A DNA stretch of 47,726 nt from Chlamydiota bacterium (lineage in GTDB: Bacteria; Chlamydiota; Chlamydiia; Chlamydiales; SM23-39), in assembly GCA_027451585.1 (NCBI GenBank), contig DAIDIZ010000031.1:1-47726 (forward strand). Direction: 5' to 3'. The first letter of the stretch is position 1; every line of letters starts with the position of its first letter. The notes under the pieces are model-generated. The model did not search any database and had not been told where the DNA came from. It was given only the letters and a program-made list of their open reading frames with translations. The translations under genes were made by a program, and so were the position numbers. Positions 13,802 to 22,007 of the stretch are shown in pieces.

Positions 13802-16375
13802 ATGCTTCTCGGTGATCATCCTCTTCGTTTGCGCAAATTCCCTCATCTTGATCAGGTATTGGGGAGCTTGAAGAAGCTTTCCTCTGTCTCCGATCTTCAC
13901 AAAAACGACGCTATCGGACGATCTCTTCTAGAGCTCATTCGCAAAGAGGCGGAGCCTTGTTTTCTTTTGGCTGCAGTTCTCGATTTTTTAGAAAGACTCG
14001 ACAAGGAAAAGATTGTTGAGCACTACACTTTTGCAAGTTTTGAACTATGGCTCAATCAAACATCGGATTTGAGCGCCGAGGAAAATTTAAGAATCCGAGG
14101 GAAAATTGTTGGGAAGTGGGTCGAGAGAAGCGCTTACCAAGTTTTTTTTCCCGTCGGTATGGGGAAAACCTATCCAGGGACCCACTTTGTCACAGCCCAT
14201 AAGTCGCCCGATCTCGATACGACGATCGCCTCTTTTTGGGGCTGGGTCGATGCGTTTGGAGCTCGGTTAGGAGATTCTTTGCATGTGTGGAATTTGCCGG
14301 GAGGACCTCCCTCTTCGCAAATTGAGGTGCAATGGATTTTTTCTGACCTTTTTGGTGCTGCTGTTTTCTCTCATCTTCCGAAAACGAGAAATGCGCTCAA
14401 TTTGACAGCAAATGATCTGATGTCCAAGGCAAAAATGGTTTTGAAGAAGAGAGAATCTTCGATGCTTGGAGCTGAAGTTGAGCGAGATAGTGGCGCGATT
14501 GTCGTGATCGACGATCAGGGTTTTTATTTAGGCGATTGGCGCAGTGTCGACGTGGAAGAAGTTCGTCAGGTGATTGTCCTGTTCAATCTATGCTTGCGTT
14601 GGTTTGAAAATCACCTTCAGCTACACCTGATTTCACTTTTTGCCAAAAAGGATCTAGCTTTTGATCTTGTCAAACTCCACCTTTCACAACTCTTTTCCAT
14701 GAAATTGGAAGATTGTGAGCCGGCCAAGGAGTTCTCTTTTAAACAAAGAAAAGAGGTGTCTCAGTTCATTTTCACCTTGCTTGAGATGAGAGAGGGGCTT
14801 TCTGTTTCTTTTGAAGTTCTTGGGCTTAAGTTAGCTCAAATGGCTTCGATCCCTTTCCATGGTCTCGATCTGCTCTTTCGTGTGATGGGAAAACTCTTTG
14901 ATTCTAAGGGATCTCTTATCGAGGATCGCTCTGGGATTTTTTCTTTTTTAGAGGTGACTATCGGGAAGTTGCATGAAGCCATTTTAGCGATTCGTTCACG
15001 GCTTGAAAAGCTCGATATTGGGATGTTGATGAAAACGAAGATCTTTGGTCATCACCCCACGTTTGTGACAGATCGATCTGATGTGGAAGAAATTCGGCAA
15101 AAGATGGGTGCCCACGTTTCTCTGACTGTGACTAGCGCGGATCATGGGAATATGCTCCCCGTCGGAGTGATCCGAGCTGAAGAGTTGAGAAAGCCTGTTT
15201 TAGGAACTGTTTCTTTGCGCGATTTTTGTAATCGAGAAGAGATGTCAATTCCTCCCTATCTCGATGTGATCAGTGTGATTGACCATCATAAGTCGCAGCT
15301 TCAAACAATCTCCCCTCCTTTTGCTGTGATTGCCGATGCACAGTCAAGTAACACTCTCGTCGCAAGGCAAGCTTTTGAAATCAATGATCAATACGCTTTA
15401 GGGTTGCAAACAGCTGAAGCAATTGAGCAACAAATTGAGGAAGAGAATCGATTTAAAACACCCTCTTCCAATCGAATTTTGCAAAGACTTTTAGCGAAGA
15501 GAAATCGGTGGCTTAATAAAACAGATCGATTTATCGACCCTGAGCGAGAGTTTGTTGAGTATCTGCATTTTCTCTATGCCATTCTTGATGACACCGATTT
15601 GCTTAGCAAGATAAGCGTTTTGGATCTCGAATGTGTCGTTTCTCTTCTCAATCGGATGAAGACATTGAGTTTAGGTAAAGAGGTAGAGATTGTGTCGATC
15701 GATGATATTCCTCGAGACAAGCATTTTCTGAAACGGGCGGCTGAGAGAATTTTACAGAACGAAGACATGTACTCGCTTTATAGCAAAGTCTACGCCCATC
15801 GGGAAAAAGAGGTAGCAGAATCGATCTCTCTTGCCGCGTTGGGTAAGCCGTCTCATTTTTTTGCCGATACAAAAGCGCAAAATGGATGCTGTCGTATTGG
15901 TCAGACGAAAATGTTTGCTTCGAATGTCTCTCTTTTTACCAAACACGCTTCTTCCATTCAGCGCGGATGGCTTGACGAAGCGAATCGCATTCACAAGGAA
16001 AAACCGGAAATAGATCTCCATATCCACATGATTAGCACAATTGTAAGTGCGCAAGAAGTTTATCAAGGGACTTCGGGCAACTATGAGCATAAAGACGAAC
16101 TTTGGCTCTGGATTCCAAAGGAAGATGTAGCCATTGAGCACCTGAAGCGCTTTTTAACCTCTTTCCAATCGTCTCCTGGACTCAAAAATAACTCGATGGA
16201 AGCCGAGTTCATAGGATTTCAAGCGAAAGAATACGAGCTGATCTTTAAAGAGAGCTTTTTGCATATCCCTTCTCGGATTGTAGAAAAAGGCCCGTCTTTT
16301 GCGATTCTTCGCTACAAAGCGGGGAGTCTCAATTCGAGAAAGGCGATGATTTCTCCTTTCCTTCCCTCTCTCTGA
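13802..16375 (+). CDS. Large DHH-family phosphoesterase-like protein, function unknown
   Basis: 857 residues. Two DHH-superfamily metal motifs are visible: HKSPDLD at residues 133-139 (the HNxPDxD-type motif) and DHHK at 494-497, followed by the ADAQSSNTLVA segment. This order and spelling resemble manganese-dependent inorganic pyrophosphatases (family II). Those proteins are about 310 residues, with the two motifs under 100 residues apart, whereas here about 350 residues separate them. That middle part is helical and not recognised. So a pyrophosphatase, nuclease or cyclic-nucleotide phosphodiesterase activity is possible. The gene starts 15 bp after tRNA-Arg with no strong ribosome site. 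Repeat copies follow its stop codon directly. Confidence 0.7.
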   Translation: MLLGDHPLRLRKFPHLDQVLGSLKKLSSVSDLHKNDAIGRSLLELIRKEAEPCFLLAAVLDFLERLDKEKIVEHYTFASFELWLNQTSDLSAEENLRIRGKIVGKWVERSAYQVFFPVGMGKTYPGTHFVTAHKSPDLDTTIASFWGWVDAFGARLGDSLHVWNLPGGPPSSQIEVQWIFSDLFGAAVFSHLPKTRNALNLTANDLMSKAKMVLKKRESSMLGAEVERDSGAIVVIDDQGFYLGDWRSVDVEEVRQVIVLFNLCLRWFENHLQLHLISLFAKKDLAFDLVKLHLSQLFSMKLEDCEPAKEFSFKQRKEVSQFIFTLLEMREGLSVSFEVLGLKLAQMASIPFHGLDLLFRVMGKLFDSKGSLIEDRSGIFSFLEVTIGKLHEAILAIRSRLEKLDIGMLMKTKIFGHHPTFVTDRSDVEEIRQKMGAHVSLTVTSADHGNMLPVGVIRAEELRKPVLGTVSLRDFCNREEMSIPPYLDVISVIDHHKSQLQTISPPFAVIADAQSSNTLVARQAFEINDQYALGLQTAEAIEQQIEEENRFKTPSSNRILQRLLAKRNRWLNKTDRFIDPEREFVEYLHFLYAILDDTDLLSKISVLDLECVVSLLNRMKTLSLGKEVEIVSIDDIPRDKHFLKRAAERILQNEDMYSLYSKVYAHREKEVAESISLAALGKPSHFFADTKAQNGCCRIGQTKMFASNVSLFTKHASSIQRGWLDEANRIHKEKPEIDLHIHMISTIVSAQEVYQGTSGNYEHKDELWLWIPKEDVAIEHLKRFLTSFQSSPGLKNNSMEAEFIGFQAKEYELIFKESFLHIPSRIVEKGPSFAILRYKAGSLNSRKAMISPFLPSL

Positions 16376-16380
16376 TAAAT

Positions 16381-16434
16381 TTCCACTCCAAAATGGCCCA
16401 AGAAAATCGAATAAAAAATTGGGGTTAATATTAA
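16381..16434. repeat. Half copy of palindromic repeat family C
   Basis: The stretch from TTCCACTCCAAAATGGCCCA to ATTGGGGTTAATATTAA matches one arm of the large repeat at 19869-20083. It begins six bases after the DHH-protein stop and abuts the family B palindrome at 16435 with no spacer. Confidence 0.75.
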
Positions 16435-16501
16435 CTCGACGCTGTACATTTTTTGAACGAGCAGCTCCGGAGAGTGCGTTCAAAAAATGTACAAAGTCGA
16501 G
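16435..16501. repeat. Palindromic repeat, family B (67 bp copy)
   Basis: The outer arms are CTCGACGCTGTACATTTTTT and the inverse of it ending GTACAAAGTCGAG. Inner arms TTTGAACG / CGTTCAAA surround a CTCCGGAG centre. The same element is found at 24182-24245, and a half copy at 6808-6846. It lies between the ends of the DHH-protein gene and khpA, where it could stop both transcripts. Confidence 0.8.
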
Positions 16502-16514
16502 GTTATGATTTTTT

Positions 16515-16751
16515 TTACTTATCTTCGAGAATTTCGAGACTAACGCGGATTCCGTTTCGGCTTGCGACTGACATCAAGAGAGTCCGAATTGCATTGATCG
16601 TTTTTCCTTTTTTCCCAATGATTTTCCCAATGTCTGATTTTTCTACGCCCAGTTCGATGATGAGGGTGTGCGTGCCTCCAACTTCGTTAATCCGTACTTG
16701 GTCCGGGTGATCGACGAGATTTTTGACGATATACTCAACAAATTCTTTCAT
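16515..16751 (-). CDS. khpA: KH-domain RNA-binding protein KhpA (YlqC)
   Basis: 78 residues from ATG 16751, with AGGTG about eight bases upstream; a longer frame to 16811 has no support. It is a single KH domain: LVDHPDQVRINEV, then the GxxG loop as IGKKGKTINAIRTLL near residues 42-55. KhpA binds many RNAs, often with KhpB/Jag, and affects cell-wall growth and small-RNA function in Gram-positives. Its role in chlamydiae is not known. Length and motif match the family closely. It is convergent with the DHH-protein gene across two palindromic repeats. Confidence 0.92.
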   Translation of the reverse strand: MKEFVEYIVKNLVDHPDQVRINEVGGTHTLIIELGVEKSDIGKIIGKKGKTINAIRTLLMSVASRNGIRVSLEILEDK

Positions 16752-16861
16752 GATTCTACACCTATTTTCGTTGCGAGGGTCGTTTGAGAGATTGTCCCGA
16801 AAATGATTCAAAAGACGGGTTTTGAATCATTTTCTGTATGCATTCCCTTTCCCAAAAGAAT

Positions 16862-17818
16862 TTACAAAACATTCTCTTTAAAATCTACTCCTGGCTGGCA
16901 AGAGGGAAGGAGATACCCCTTCAGGTCGTCAGGGATAGGGGCTGTGAGATGGATCTGCGATCGGGTCACTGGATGATCGAAGATGATGCGATAGGCATGG
17001 AGAAGAAGTCGTGGTGGGGCGAGGGCTTGGTTAATGCGATGAGAACCATAAATTGGGTCTCCTAAAATAGGACTTCCAAGAGACTTGAGATGGACCCGGA
17101 TCTGGTGGGTTCTCCCTGTTTTAGGACGGATCATTACGAAGCTTAGAGGGTCTTGGAAGGCAAGGGTCTGGATGTCGCTGATTGCCTCTTTCCCTTTCGG
17201 GACAACGGCCATCTCCTTTCGATTGTTTGGGTGGCGGCCAATCGGAGCGTTCACGACGCCGTTTGGAGGGCGGCCGATGCAGATAGCAAGATAGGTTTTG
17301 AGAACTTTTCTTTGAGAAAAGGCTTCGATGAGCTTTTGGTGGGCGATGAGGGTTTTTGCTGCTAAGAGAACCCCTGAAGTCTCTTTGTCAAGTCTGTGTA
17401 CGATCCCCGGGCGCAGCGGGTCTGTGCTCGGAGCGAGTTGTTCACAGTGGGCGAGTAACGCATTGACAAAAGTTCCTGAGGGGTGGCCGGGAGCGGGGTG
17501 AACCACCATTCCTGGCGGTTTATTGATCGCAATGATGTGTTCATCTTCATAAAGAACGTTGAGGGGGATTGGTTCAGGATGAAGGGAAGGGGAGGGGATC
17601 GCTTGGAAACAGATCTCAATTTCATCTCCTTCTTCAGGACAAATCCTTTTTTTAATAGGCGATCCATTCAACAGGACTGCCCCTTGTTCAATCAAATATT
17701 GAAAATAGCTCCTCGAATAGGTGGGAAACTTCTCAGCGAGGAATTTATCGATCCGTATACCTGTTTCGGAAGATTCGACAAAAAGGATTTCTTGAGGTTC
17801 AGAAAGAAATAGGGTCAT
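16862..17818 (-). CDS. rluD: Ribosomal large-subunit pseudouridine synthase, RluD type
   Basis: 318 residues. An N-terminal S4 RNA-binding domain (about 15-75: IRIDKFLAEKFPTYSRSYFQ) precedes the catalytic domain. The latter has INKPPGMVVHPAPGHPSGT, the catalytic-Asp motif HRLDKETSG near residues 140-148 and RPKTGRTHQIRVHLKSLG. RluD makes pseudouridines in helix 69 of 23S rRNA. The long N-terminal S4 domain and the motif spelling favour RluD over RluA. RluC is possible. It faces the same direction as khpA and the GH15 gene, with a 50-bp gap to khpA's upstream region. Confidence 0.9.
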   Translation of the reverse strand: MTLFLSEPQEILFVESSETGIRIDKFLAEKFPTYSRSYFQYLIEQGAVLLNGSPIKKRICPEEGDEIEICFQAIPSPSLHPEPIPLNVLYEDEHIIAINKPPGMVVHPAPGHPSGTFVNALLAHCEQLAPSTDPLRPGIVHRLDKETSGVLLAAKTLIAHQKLIEAFSQRKVLKTYLAICIGRPPNGVVNAPIGRHPNNRKEMAVVPKGKEAISDIQTLAFQDPLSFVMIRPKTGRTHQIRVHLKSLGSPILGDPIYGSHRINQALAPPRLLLHAYRIIFDHPVTRSQIHLTAPIPDDLKGYLLPSCQPGVDFKENVL

Positions 17819-17878
17819 ACCGCAAAGAATTGTAGTCGATGGTTAGATAAAACCCCAAGAAAGGATTGCAAAGAGCTC

Positions 17879-19858
17879 TCAGCTTCTTAAAAAGAGAGGG
17901 CGTCTGCAGGTGGGGCAGATGTCGAGCTGGGAGAGTTTTTGTAGATATTGCTCAATTGTAATTACATAAGCAGCATGACTCCAGGTAAGAGGGGAGACCG
18001 AGAGGGGGGCATGGGTTTCTGGATCGATCTGTTCTGCGAGCACGCCGCTTGGTAGAGCGTGACTAGCCACCCATTCGAGAAGCGACAGAGCCACTTGTAA
18101 ATCTTTTTTTTCCTTAGCGATGGCGATTTTGTACTGAGCGAGCCAAAGGGTGGTGATGAACCAAGGATTTCCTGGGCTATTTTCTGAACTTCTGTAATAG
18201 GGATCTTTTGGATAACGGATGATCCCGCCCCCATTTTGGAGATTCTCTTCGATCTGGGCCATGGTGCTGCGCACCTGTTCCTCATCGGGAGCATAGGCGC
18301 CAAAGGCAAAAGTCGCATAGAGACTGGCGTCGACAGTATCGTCGACTTCAATTTTCCCTTGGGGATCAAACGTGATCATTCTTGCAAATCGCTTTTGTTT
18401 AGTGAGATAGAGATACTTGTCCATTCCTTTTCGCATGAGAGCAGCCCCTTCGCGATATTCAGAGGCAAGGGATGTATCTCCGAAAGCTTCGGCGAAACGG
18501 GCCGCAGCCACCAACCCACCGAAAACAGTTGCTGTGGTGAAGGTTAGAATCCCCCTCCGTTCTTCCCAAAGATCGTAGCTTGGGAGGGGAAGTCCAGTAT
18601 CTAAATTGCGATAAGTCATCAAGAAATCGGCTCCTTTCTTGATAAGAGAATCATAGAGCAGTCGCATGAGCTCGATGTCGTGAAAGATTGTAAAATGACG
18701 TCCGAGAGCCCAAAGGATGAGTGCAGTCCCATCTTCCTGGATCGGGAGCTGTTTTTTTTGCTCTTTGAACCAGGGATGCCAAGAACTAGCAAGTGAACCA
18801 GAAGGGTTGTATTTGTGAAGGAAATAGCCTTCCTTTTCGATGAGATGTCCACACAATTTATAAAAGGCAGCGGATGAATTATACCCTGCGAGATCGAGTG
18901 CGTGGGCGATGAGAGATCCATCGCGCGGCCACATGTAGCTGTAGGTATCGCGATTGAATTGCATCACGTCGGAATCGACCCCGGCAATGATGCTGCCACC
19001 TGGGTTCATATGGGCCCGAGCGATCAAGAGGCTTTTCCGATAAAGGGCAGAGATAGGAGGGGGCAGAACGTCCTGAGGGATCGGGTCTTGATCGAGCCAG
19101 AGTTTCCAGTAGTTTTGAGTCCGAAGAAAAAAGGAGTCGGGTCCCCTTTTTTTGACGAGAAGATGGAGTCTTTTTACTTCTTCCCATGTTTTGCCGCAGG
19201 CGATCCAGTAAGTTGCGCTCTTTGTTTCTTTTGCCAAAAGGGGGAGGTCGAGGGCGATCACTGAATCGACAGATCCTTGAGTGATCGGATTTTCGCTTAG
19301 GACCCCATCTTCGGCATCTTTCCAAGATCCTTCCAGAGCTCCCGTGTGGATGTTCCCTGTAGTGAATGAATCGATTCCATATTTTCCGTTCGCATAACCC
19401 GAGATGAGAAAATAGCGGTCTTTTTTGTAATGCAAAATGGCAGATGAATCGGGGCGAAATTCGGCGGTATCTCCGATATCATTGCCCAAGATATGGAAAT
19501 CATGACAAAAAAAGAGGCGGCAAAAGATAGAGTCTTCTGAGCAATTGGTAAGAGTCATTTTTTTGAAATAGATGTTTTCTTCAAAATCAACACAATCAGT
19601 TGCTTCGATTTTGAGAGGGAAAGAAGGATGGCTTAGAGAAACTGCGGTAACGAGTGTGTCGTCGAGATAACGTCTCTCGATATTCCATGTATCATCGACC
19701 CATTCGAAATTCCCTCCGACGAGCATCCCGAATCGGCACAGTTCTCCCTCTACATGATTTTCCTCTCCGACAAACGGGAAACATAACTCCCGGATTCGAT
19801 ACTCTTTGTCAAAAGAGACAAAAAGCGATCCATTGCTAATAGGCAGATCTCTCGGCAT
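17879..19858 (-). CDS. GH15-family glucoamylase-like glycoside hydrolase
   Basis: 659 residues from ATG 19858. That start is chosen because bacterial members begin with M-x-RDLPIxNG, as here (MPRDLPISNG), and because the longer frame runs into a palindromic repeat. The N-terminal beta-sandwich domain is about 1-270 and the (alpha/alpha)6 barrel follows. Barrel motifs are YMWPRDGSLIAHALDLAGY (near 320), SYDLWEERRGILTFTT (general-acid Glu) and ENSPGNPWFITTLWLAQY near the C-terminus. GH15 enzymes release glucose from alpha-1,4 (or 1,6 / alpha,alpha-1,1) glucans, so glycogen or trehalose turnover is likely. glgA is elsewhere in the window. The tail has a CPTCRRP mini-motif. No signal peptide seen, so probably cytosolic. 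Confidence 0.88.
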   Translation of the reverse strand: MPRDLPISNGSLFVSFDKEYRIRELCFPFVGEENHVEGELCRFGMLVGGNFEWVDDTWNIERRYLDDTLVTAVSLSHPSFPLKIEATDCVDFEENIYFKKMTLTNCSEDSIFCRLFFCHDFHILGNDIGDTAEFRPDSSAILHYKKDRYFLISGYANGKYGIDSFTTGNIHTGALEGSWKDAEDGVLSENPITQGSVDSVIALDLPLLAKETKSATYWIACGKTWEEVKRLHLLVKKRGPDSFFLRTQNYWKLWLDQDPIPQDVLPPPISALYRKSLLIARAHMNPGGSIIAGVDSDVMQFNRDTYSYMWPRDGSLIAHALDLAGYNSSAAFYKLCGHLIEKEGYFLHKYNPSGSLASSWHPWFKEQKKQLPIQEDGTALILWALGRHFTIFHDIELMRLLYDSLIKKGADFLMTYRNLDTGLPLPSYDLWEERRGILTFTTATVFGGLVAAARFAEAFGDTSLASEYREGAALMRKGMDKYLYLTKQKRFARMITFDPQGKIEVDDTVDASLYATFAFGAYAPDEEQVRSTMAQIEENLQNGGGIIRYPKDPYYRSSENSPGNPWFITTLWLAQYKIAIAKEKKDLQVALSLLEWVASHALPSGVLAEQIDPETHAPLSVSPLTWSHAAYVITIEQYLQKLSQLDICPTCRRPLFLRS

Positions 19859-19868
19859 AGATAATACC

Positions 19869-20083
19869 ACTTTAAATCGGTTTGTTTTGAGCATCTTTGG
19901 AGTGGAACGAGTATATACTCGTTCCACTCCAAAATGGCCCAAGTAAGCCGATTTAAATCTATCAAATTTCCAATAAAAAATTGGGGTCAATATTGAATTA
20001 ATATTAACGCCAATTTTTTTATTGAAAATTTGATGCTTTAAATTCGGTTTTATTGGGTCATTTTGGAGTGGAACGAGTATATA
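19869..20083. repeat. Palindromic repeat, family C, three-arm copy with perfect 38-bp palindrome
   Basis: Three arms alternate in orientation: 19869-19914 (forward), 19915-20000 (inverted) and 20001-20083 (forward). The first two meet in a perfect 38-bp palindrome at 19896-19933, centred on GTATATAC. The second and third form an ~86-bp imperfect inverted pair, sharing ACTCGTTCCACTCCAAAATG, AATTGG and TTAATATTAA-type segments. It fills the gap between the GH15 start and the reductase gene, and supplies the reductase's stop codon and last residues. Half copy at 16381-16434. Confidence 0.8.
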
Positions 20084-20691
20084 ATTGCTTTCACTTTTTC
20101 TTCTGCTCTTTTCAAAGCTTCTTCTTTTTTTTGTTCTCCCATATCCATCGGTTCGGCCTTGATGAATGTGATGTCTTTGATTCCGATGAAGCCGAAGATG
20201 AGTTGGAGATAAGGTTCTAGAAAATCCAGCGACTTGGTTTTTTCTGATGCGTAATCGCCACCACTAGAAGTGACGACGACCATCTTTTTATTTTTAGCCA
20301 GTCCCTCGACTCCCGTTTTTGTATATTGAAAGAGGTATTTGGGTTGCGTGATCACATCGATGTACTGCTTCAAGAAATAGGGAATTGAAAAATTCCACAT
20401 TGGAGTAGAAATGACGTAGAAATCGGCCGATAAAAAGCGGTGAATTTCGTGGGTGATCGTATCCCACGATTCTCTTTCTTCTCCAAAGAGTTGTTTGCCT
20501 GAAAGAAGGGTGTACTTTCCATCGACTCTTTTTGTTGTAAGTGACGGGATCTCCTCCTCTGTGAGATTGAGTTCGTCAAAAGCCCAGGCGGGGTGTTCGT
20601 CGCGGAGGAGATTCAAAAGGAGACGGCTGATTTGAAGAGTGCTTGAATCATCACCCCTCGGGGTTGCGATGATATGAAGTAGCTTAGTCAT
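20050..20691 (-). CDS. azoR: FMN-dependent NADH:quinone/azo reductase (AzoR-like)
   Basis: 213 residues from ATG 20691 (AGGAG nine bases upstream); a GTG two codons earlier is less likely. It has a flavodoxin-like fold. The FMN phosphate loop is TPRGDDSSTLQIS near the N-terminus, then STPMWNFSIPYFLKQYIDVI (the MYNF-type motif, here MWNF) and VVTSSGGDY. These reductases protect against quinones and electrophiles in the cytosol. The start overlaps the end of the 89-residue gene upstream by 8 bp, so the two are coupled. The last ~11 codons and the stop are formed by a palindromic repeat, so the native C-terminus may once have differed. Confidence 0.88.
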   Translation of the reverse strand: MTKLLHIIATPRGDDSSTLQISRLLLNLLRDEHPAWAFDELNLTEEEIPSLTTKRVDGKYTLLSGKQLFGEERESWDTITHEIHRFLSADFYVISTPMWNFSIPYFLKQYIDVITQPKYLFQYTKTGVEGLAKNKKMVVVTSSGGDYASEKTKSLDFLEPYLQLIFGFIGIKDITFIKAEPMDMGEQKKEEALKRAEEKVKAIIYSFHSKMTQ

Positions 20692-20953
20692 CTCCACCTT
20701 CTCCTGTTGAACTCTTCTTCAATTTTTTAAGCGCCTTCATCATTCTCGCTTGTTCGTGCTGAATCGACGTATTGATTTGTTGGATGATCACCCCCCACAG
20801 TTTTTCTGCTTCAGGTCCTGTGAAACGCATCCCGAGAAACGTCATCGGCTTTGCTGATGCGCTTCCGTAAAGAGGTGGTGTCGCCGGTTTTTTTGCGCCC
20901 GTAGCTGGCGAAGGATTGTCTGCGGGTGGAGTAGAATCGATCGGTTTTACCAT
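20684..20953 (-). CDS. Small protein of unknown function, Pro/Ser/Ala-rich N-terminus
   Basis: 89 residues, not recognised. Residues 1-35 are disordered and rich in Pro, Ser and Ala. Residues 40-80 form an amphipathic helical part (GPEAEKLWGVIIQQINTSIQ, then EQARMMKALKKLKK). It overlaps azoR by 8 bp and is divergent from hemA. In C. trachomatis hemA lies next to type III secretion genes (CT663 onward, recalled). A secretion chaperone or substrate origin is therefore conceivable but unsupported. No ribosome site is clear. Confidence 0.55.
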   Translation of the reverse strand: MVKPIDSTPPADNPSPATGAKKPATPPLYGSASAKPMTFLGMRFTGPEAEKLWGVIIQQINTSIQHEQARMMKALKKLKKSSTGEGGDD

Positions 20954-21002
20954 ATTGTTGGATACTACTTGATCTTGAATCGATTTTCAATAGAATAGAG
21001 TC

Positions 21003-22007
21003 ATGCGCGTAGGTATGATTGGAATCAGTTTTAAAACGGCATCTTTTGCTATGCAGGAAAAAGTGGCTAGAATAGCCACCCAGCTCTTCAAAGAGAAGGC
21101 CTTCCCCTATACAACTGTATTGCTCTCGACCTGTAATCGGACTGAGATCTATTTTGCTAGTAACTCTCTTTCACTCACGAGAGATCATCTTTTCTCTCTT
21201 CTCGACGTCACATTTCTCGAGGGGATATATTCCTATTTTGGGAAGCAATGTTTTGTCCATCTGTGTAGAGTCTGCGCAGGACTTGACAGTGCGATCTGTA
21301 TGGAAACAGAAATTGCAAGGCAAGTGAAAGCAGCCTATGCCCAAGCCTGTCAAGTAGGGCCTTTTTCAAAAGATCTTCATCATTTTTTTCAAAAGGCGTT
21401 TAAGGTAGCTAAGGAGATCCGAACATATTTTCCTGAAACAGGGGAAAGGGATCCTCTGTTTGGGCTTTTATGGGAAATCGCAAAAAAAGAATTTCCCGAT
21501 TTAGAAGAAAAAAAAATTCTCCTCGTCGGTTATTCCGAGACCCATAGGAAATTCTCCTCTTTTCTTTTAGAAAAAGGGATTAGCCAGATAACCTTTTGTT
21601 CGGCATCTCCTGAGAAAGTGCAAGAGATGAGCGCAGTGGGGCGCGATGCTTTAGACTCGTGGACCGATTACGATCTCATTTCATGCGCCAGTCAAACCGA
21701 TCAATTTTTGATTCGAGGGAAGGGCATTAGACAACATCTCATCTTTGATTTGAGTGTGCCAAGGAATGTTGATCCCGACATTGAAGGGGTAACCCTGTTC
21801 AATATGGAACAGATCAATCAGATCTATATTGCAGAGAAGGCAGATCTTGTCTTTGATCTCTACCAATCAAAATTCGGCGTGTCCCGGAGTTCTTGGGAAA
21901 GGAATCACATCGCGGATGTTCTCCATGCCAGTGATGAACAGGACAAGCCGTTCGAGCCCGAGTCCGAATCCTGCGTGGGGAACCGAACCGTATTCTCTGA
22001 GCTCTAG
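21003..22007 (+). CDS. hemA: Glutamyl-tRNA reductase (short form)
   Basis: 334 residues. First enzyme of C5 haem synthesis, reducing Glu-tRNA to glutamate-1-semialdehyde with NADPH. It shows the active-site Cys motif [10 protein letters not shown] near residues 40-49, the [16 protein letters not shown] segment near 99, a Rossmann-like [15 protein letters not shown] stretch near 170, and [11 protein letters not shown] near 250. It lacks the C-terminal dimerisation domain of the ~420-residue E. coli type; chlamydial HemA is short as I recall. Its last ~47 codons are antisense to the end of asnS (141-bp convergent overlap). Residues there look low in family similarity, so the 3' end may be an acquired read-through. 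A TTGATC-N16-TAGAAT pair sits just before the ATG. Confidence 0.88.
   Translation: MRVGMIGISFKTASFAMQEKVARIATQLFKEKAFPYTTVLLSTCNRTEIYFASNSLSLTRDHLFSLLDVTFLEGIYSYFGKQCFVHLCRVCAGLDSAICMETEIARQVKAAYAQACQVGPFSKDLHHFFQKAFKVAKEIRTYFPETGERDPLFGLLWEIAKKEFPDLEEKKILLVGYSETHRKFSSFLLEKGISQITFCSASPEKVQEMSAVGRDALDSWTDYDLISCASQTDQFLIRGKGIRQHLIFDLSVPRNVDPDIEGVTLFNMEQINQIYIAEKADLVFDLYQSKFGVSRSSWERNHIADVLHASDEQDKPFEPESESCVGNRTVFSEL

Noticed and set aside
13618-13803. N-terminal extension of the S10 carboxypeptidase frame
   Set aside because: It runs antisense through the tRNA-Arg gene and has no ribosome site, while ATG 13617 has AAAAGGAT just upstream.
19859-19990. Longer GH15 N-terminus
   Set aside because: It is made of palindromic repeat, and the family starts at MPRDLPISNG.
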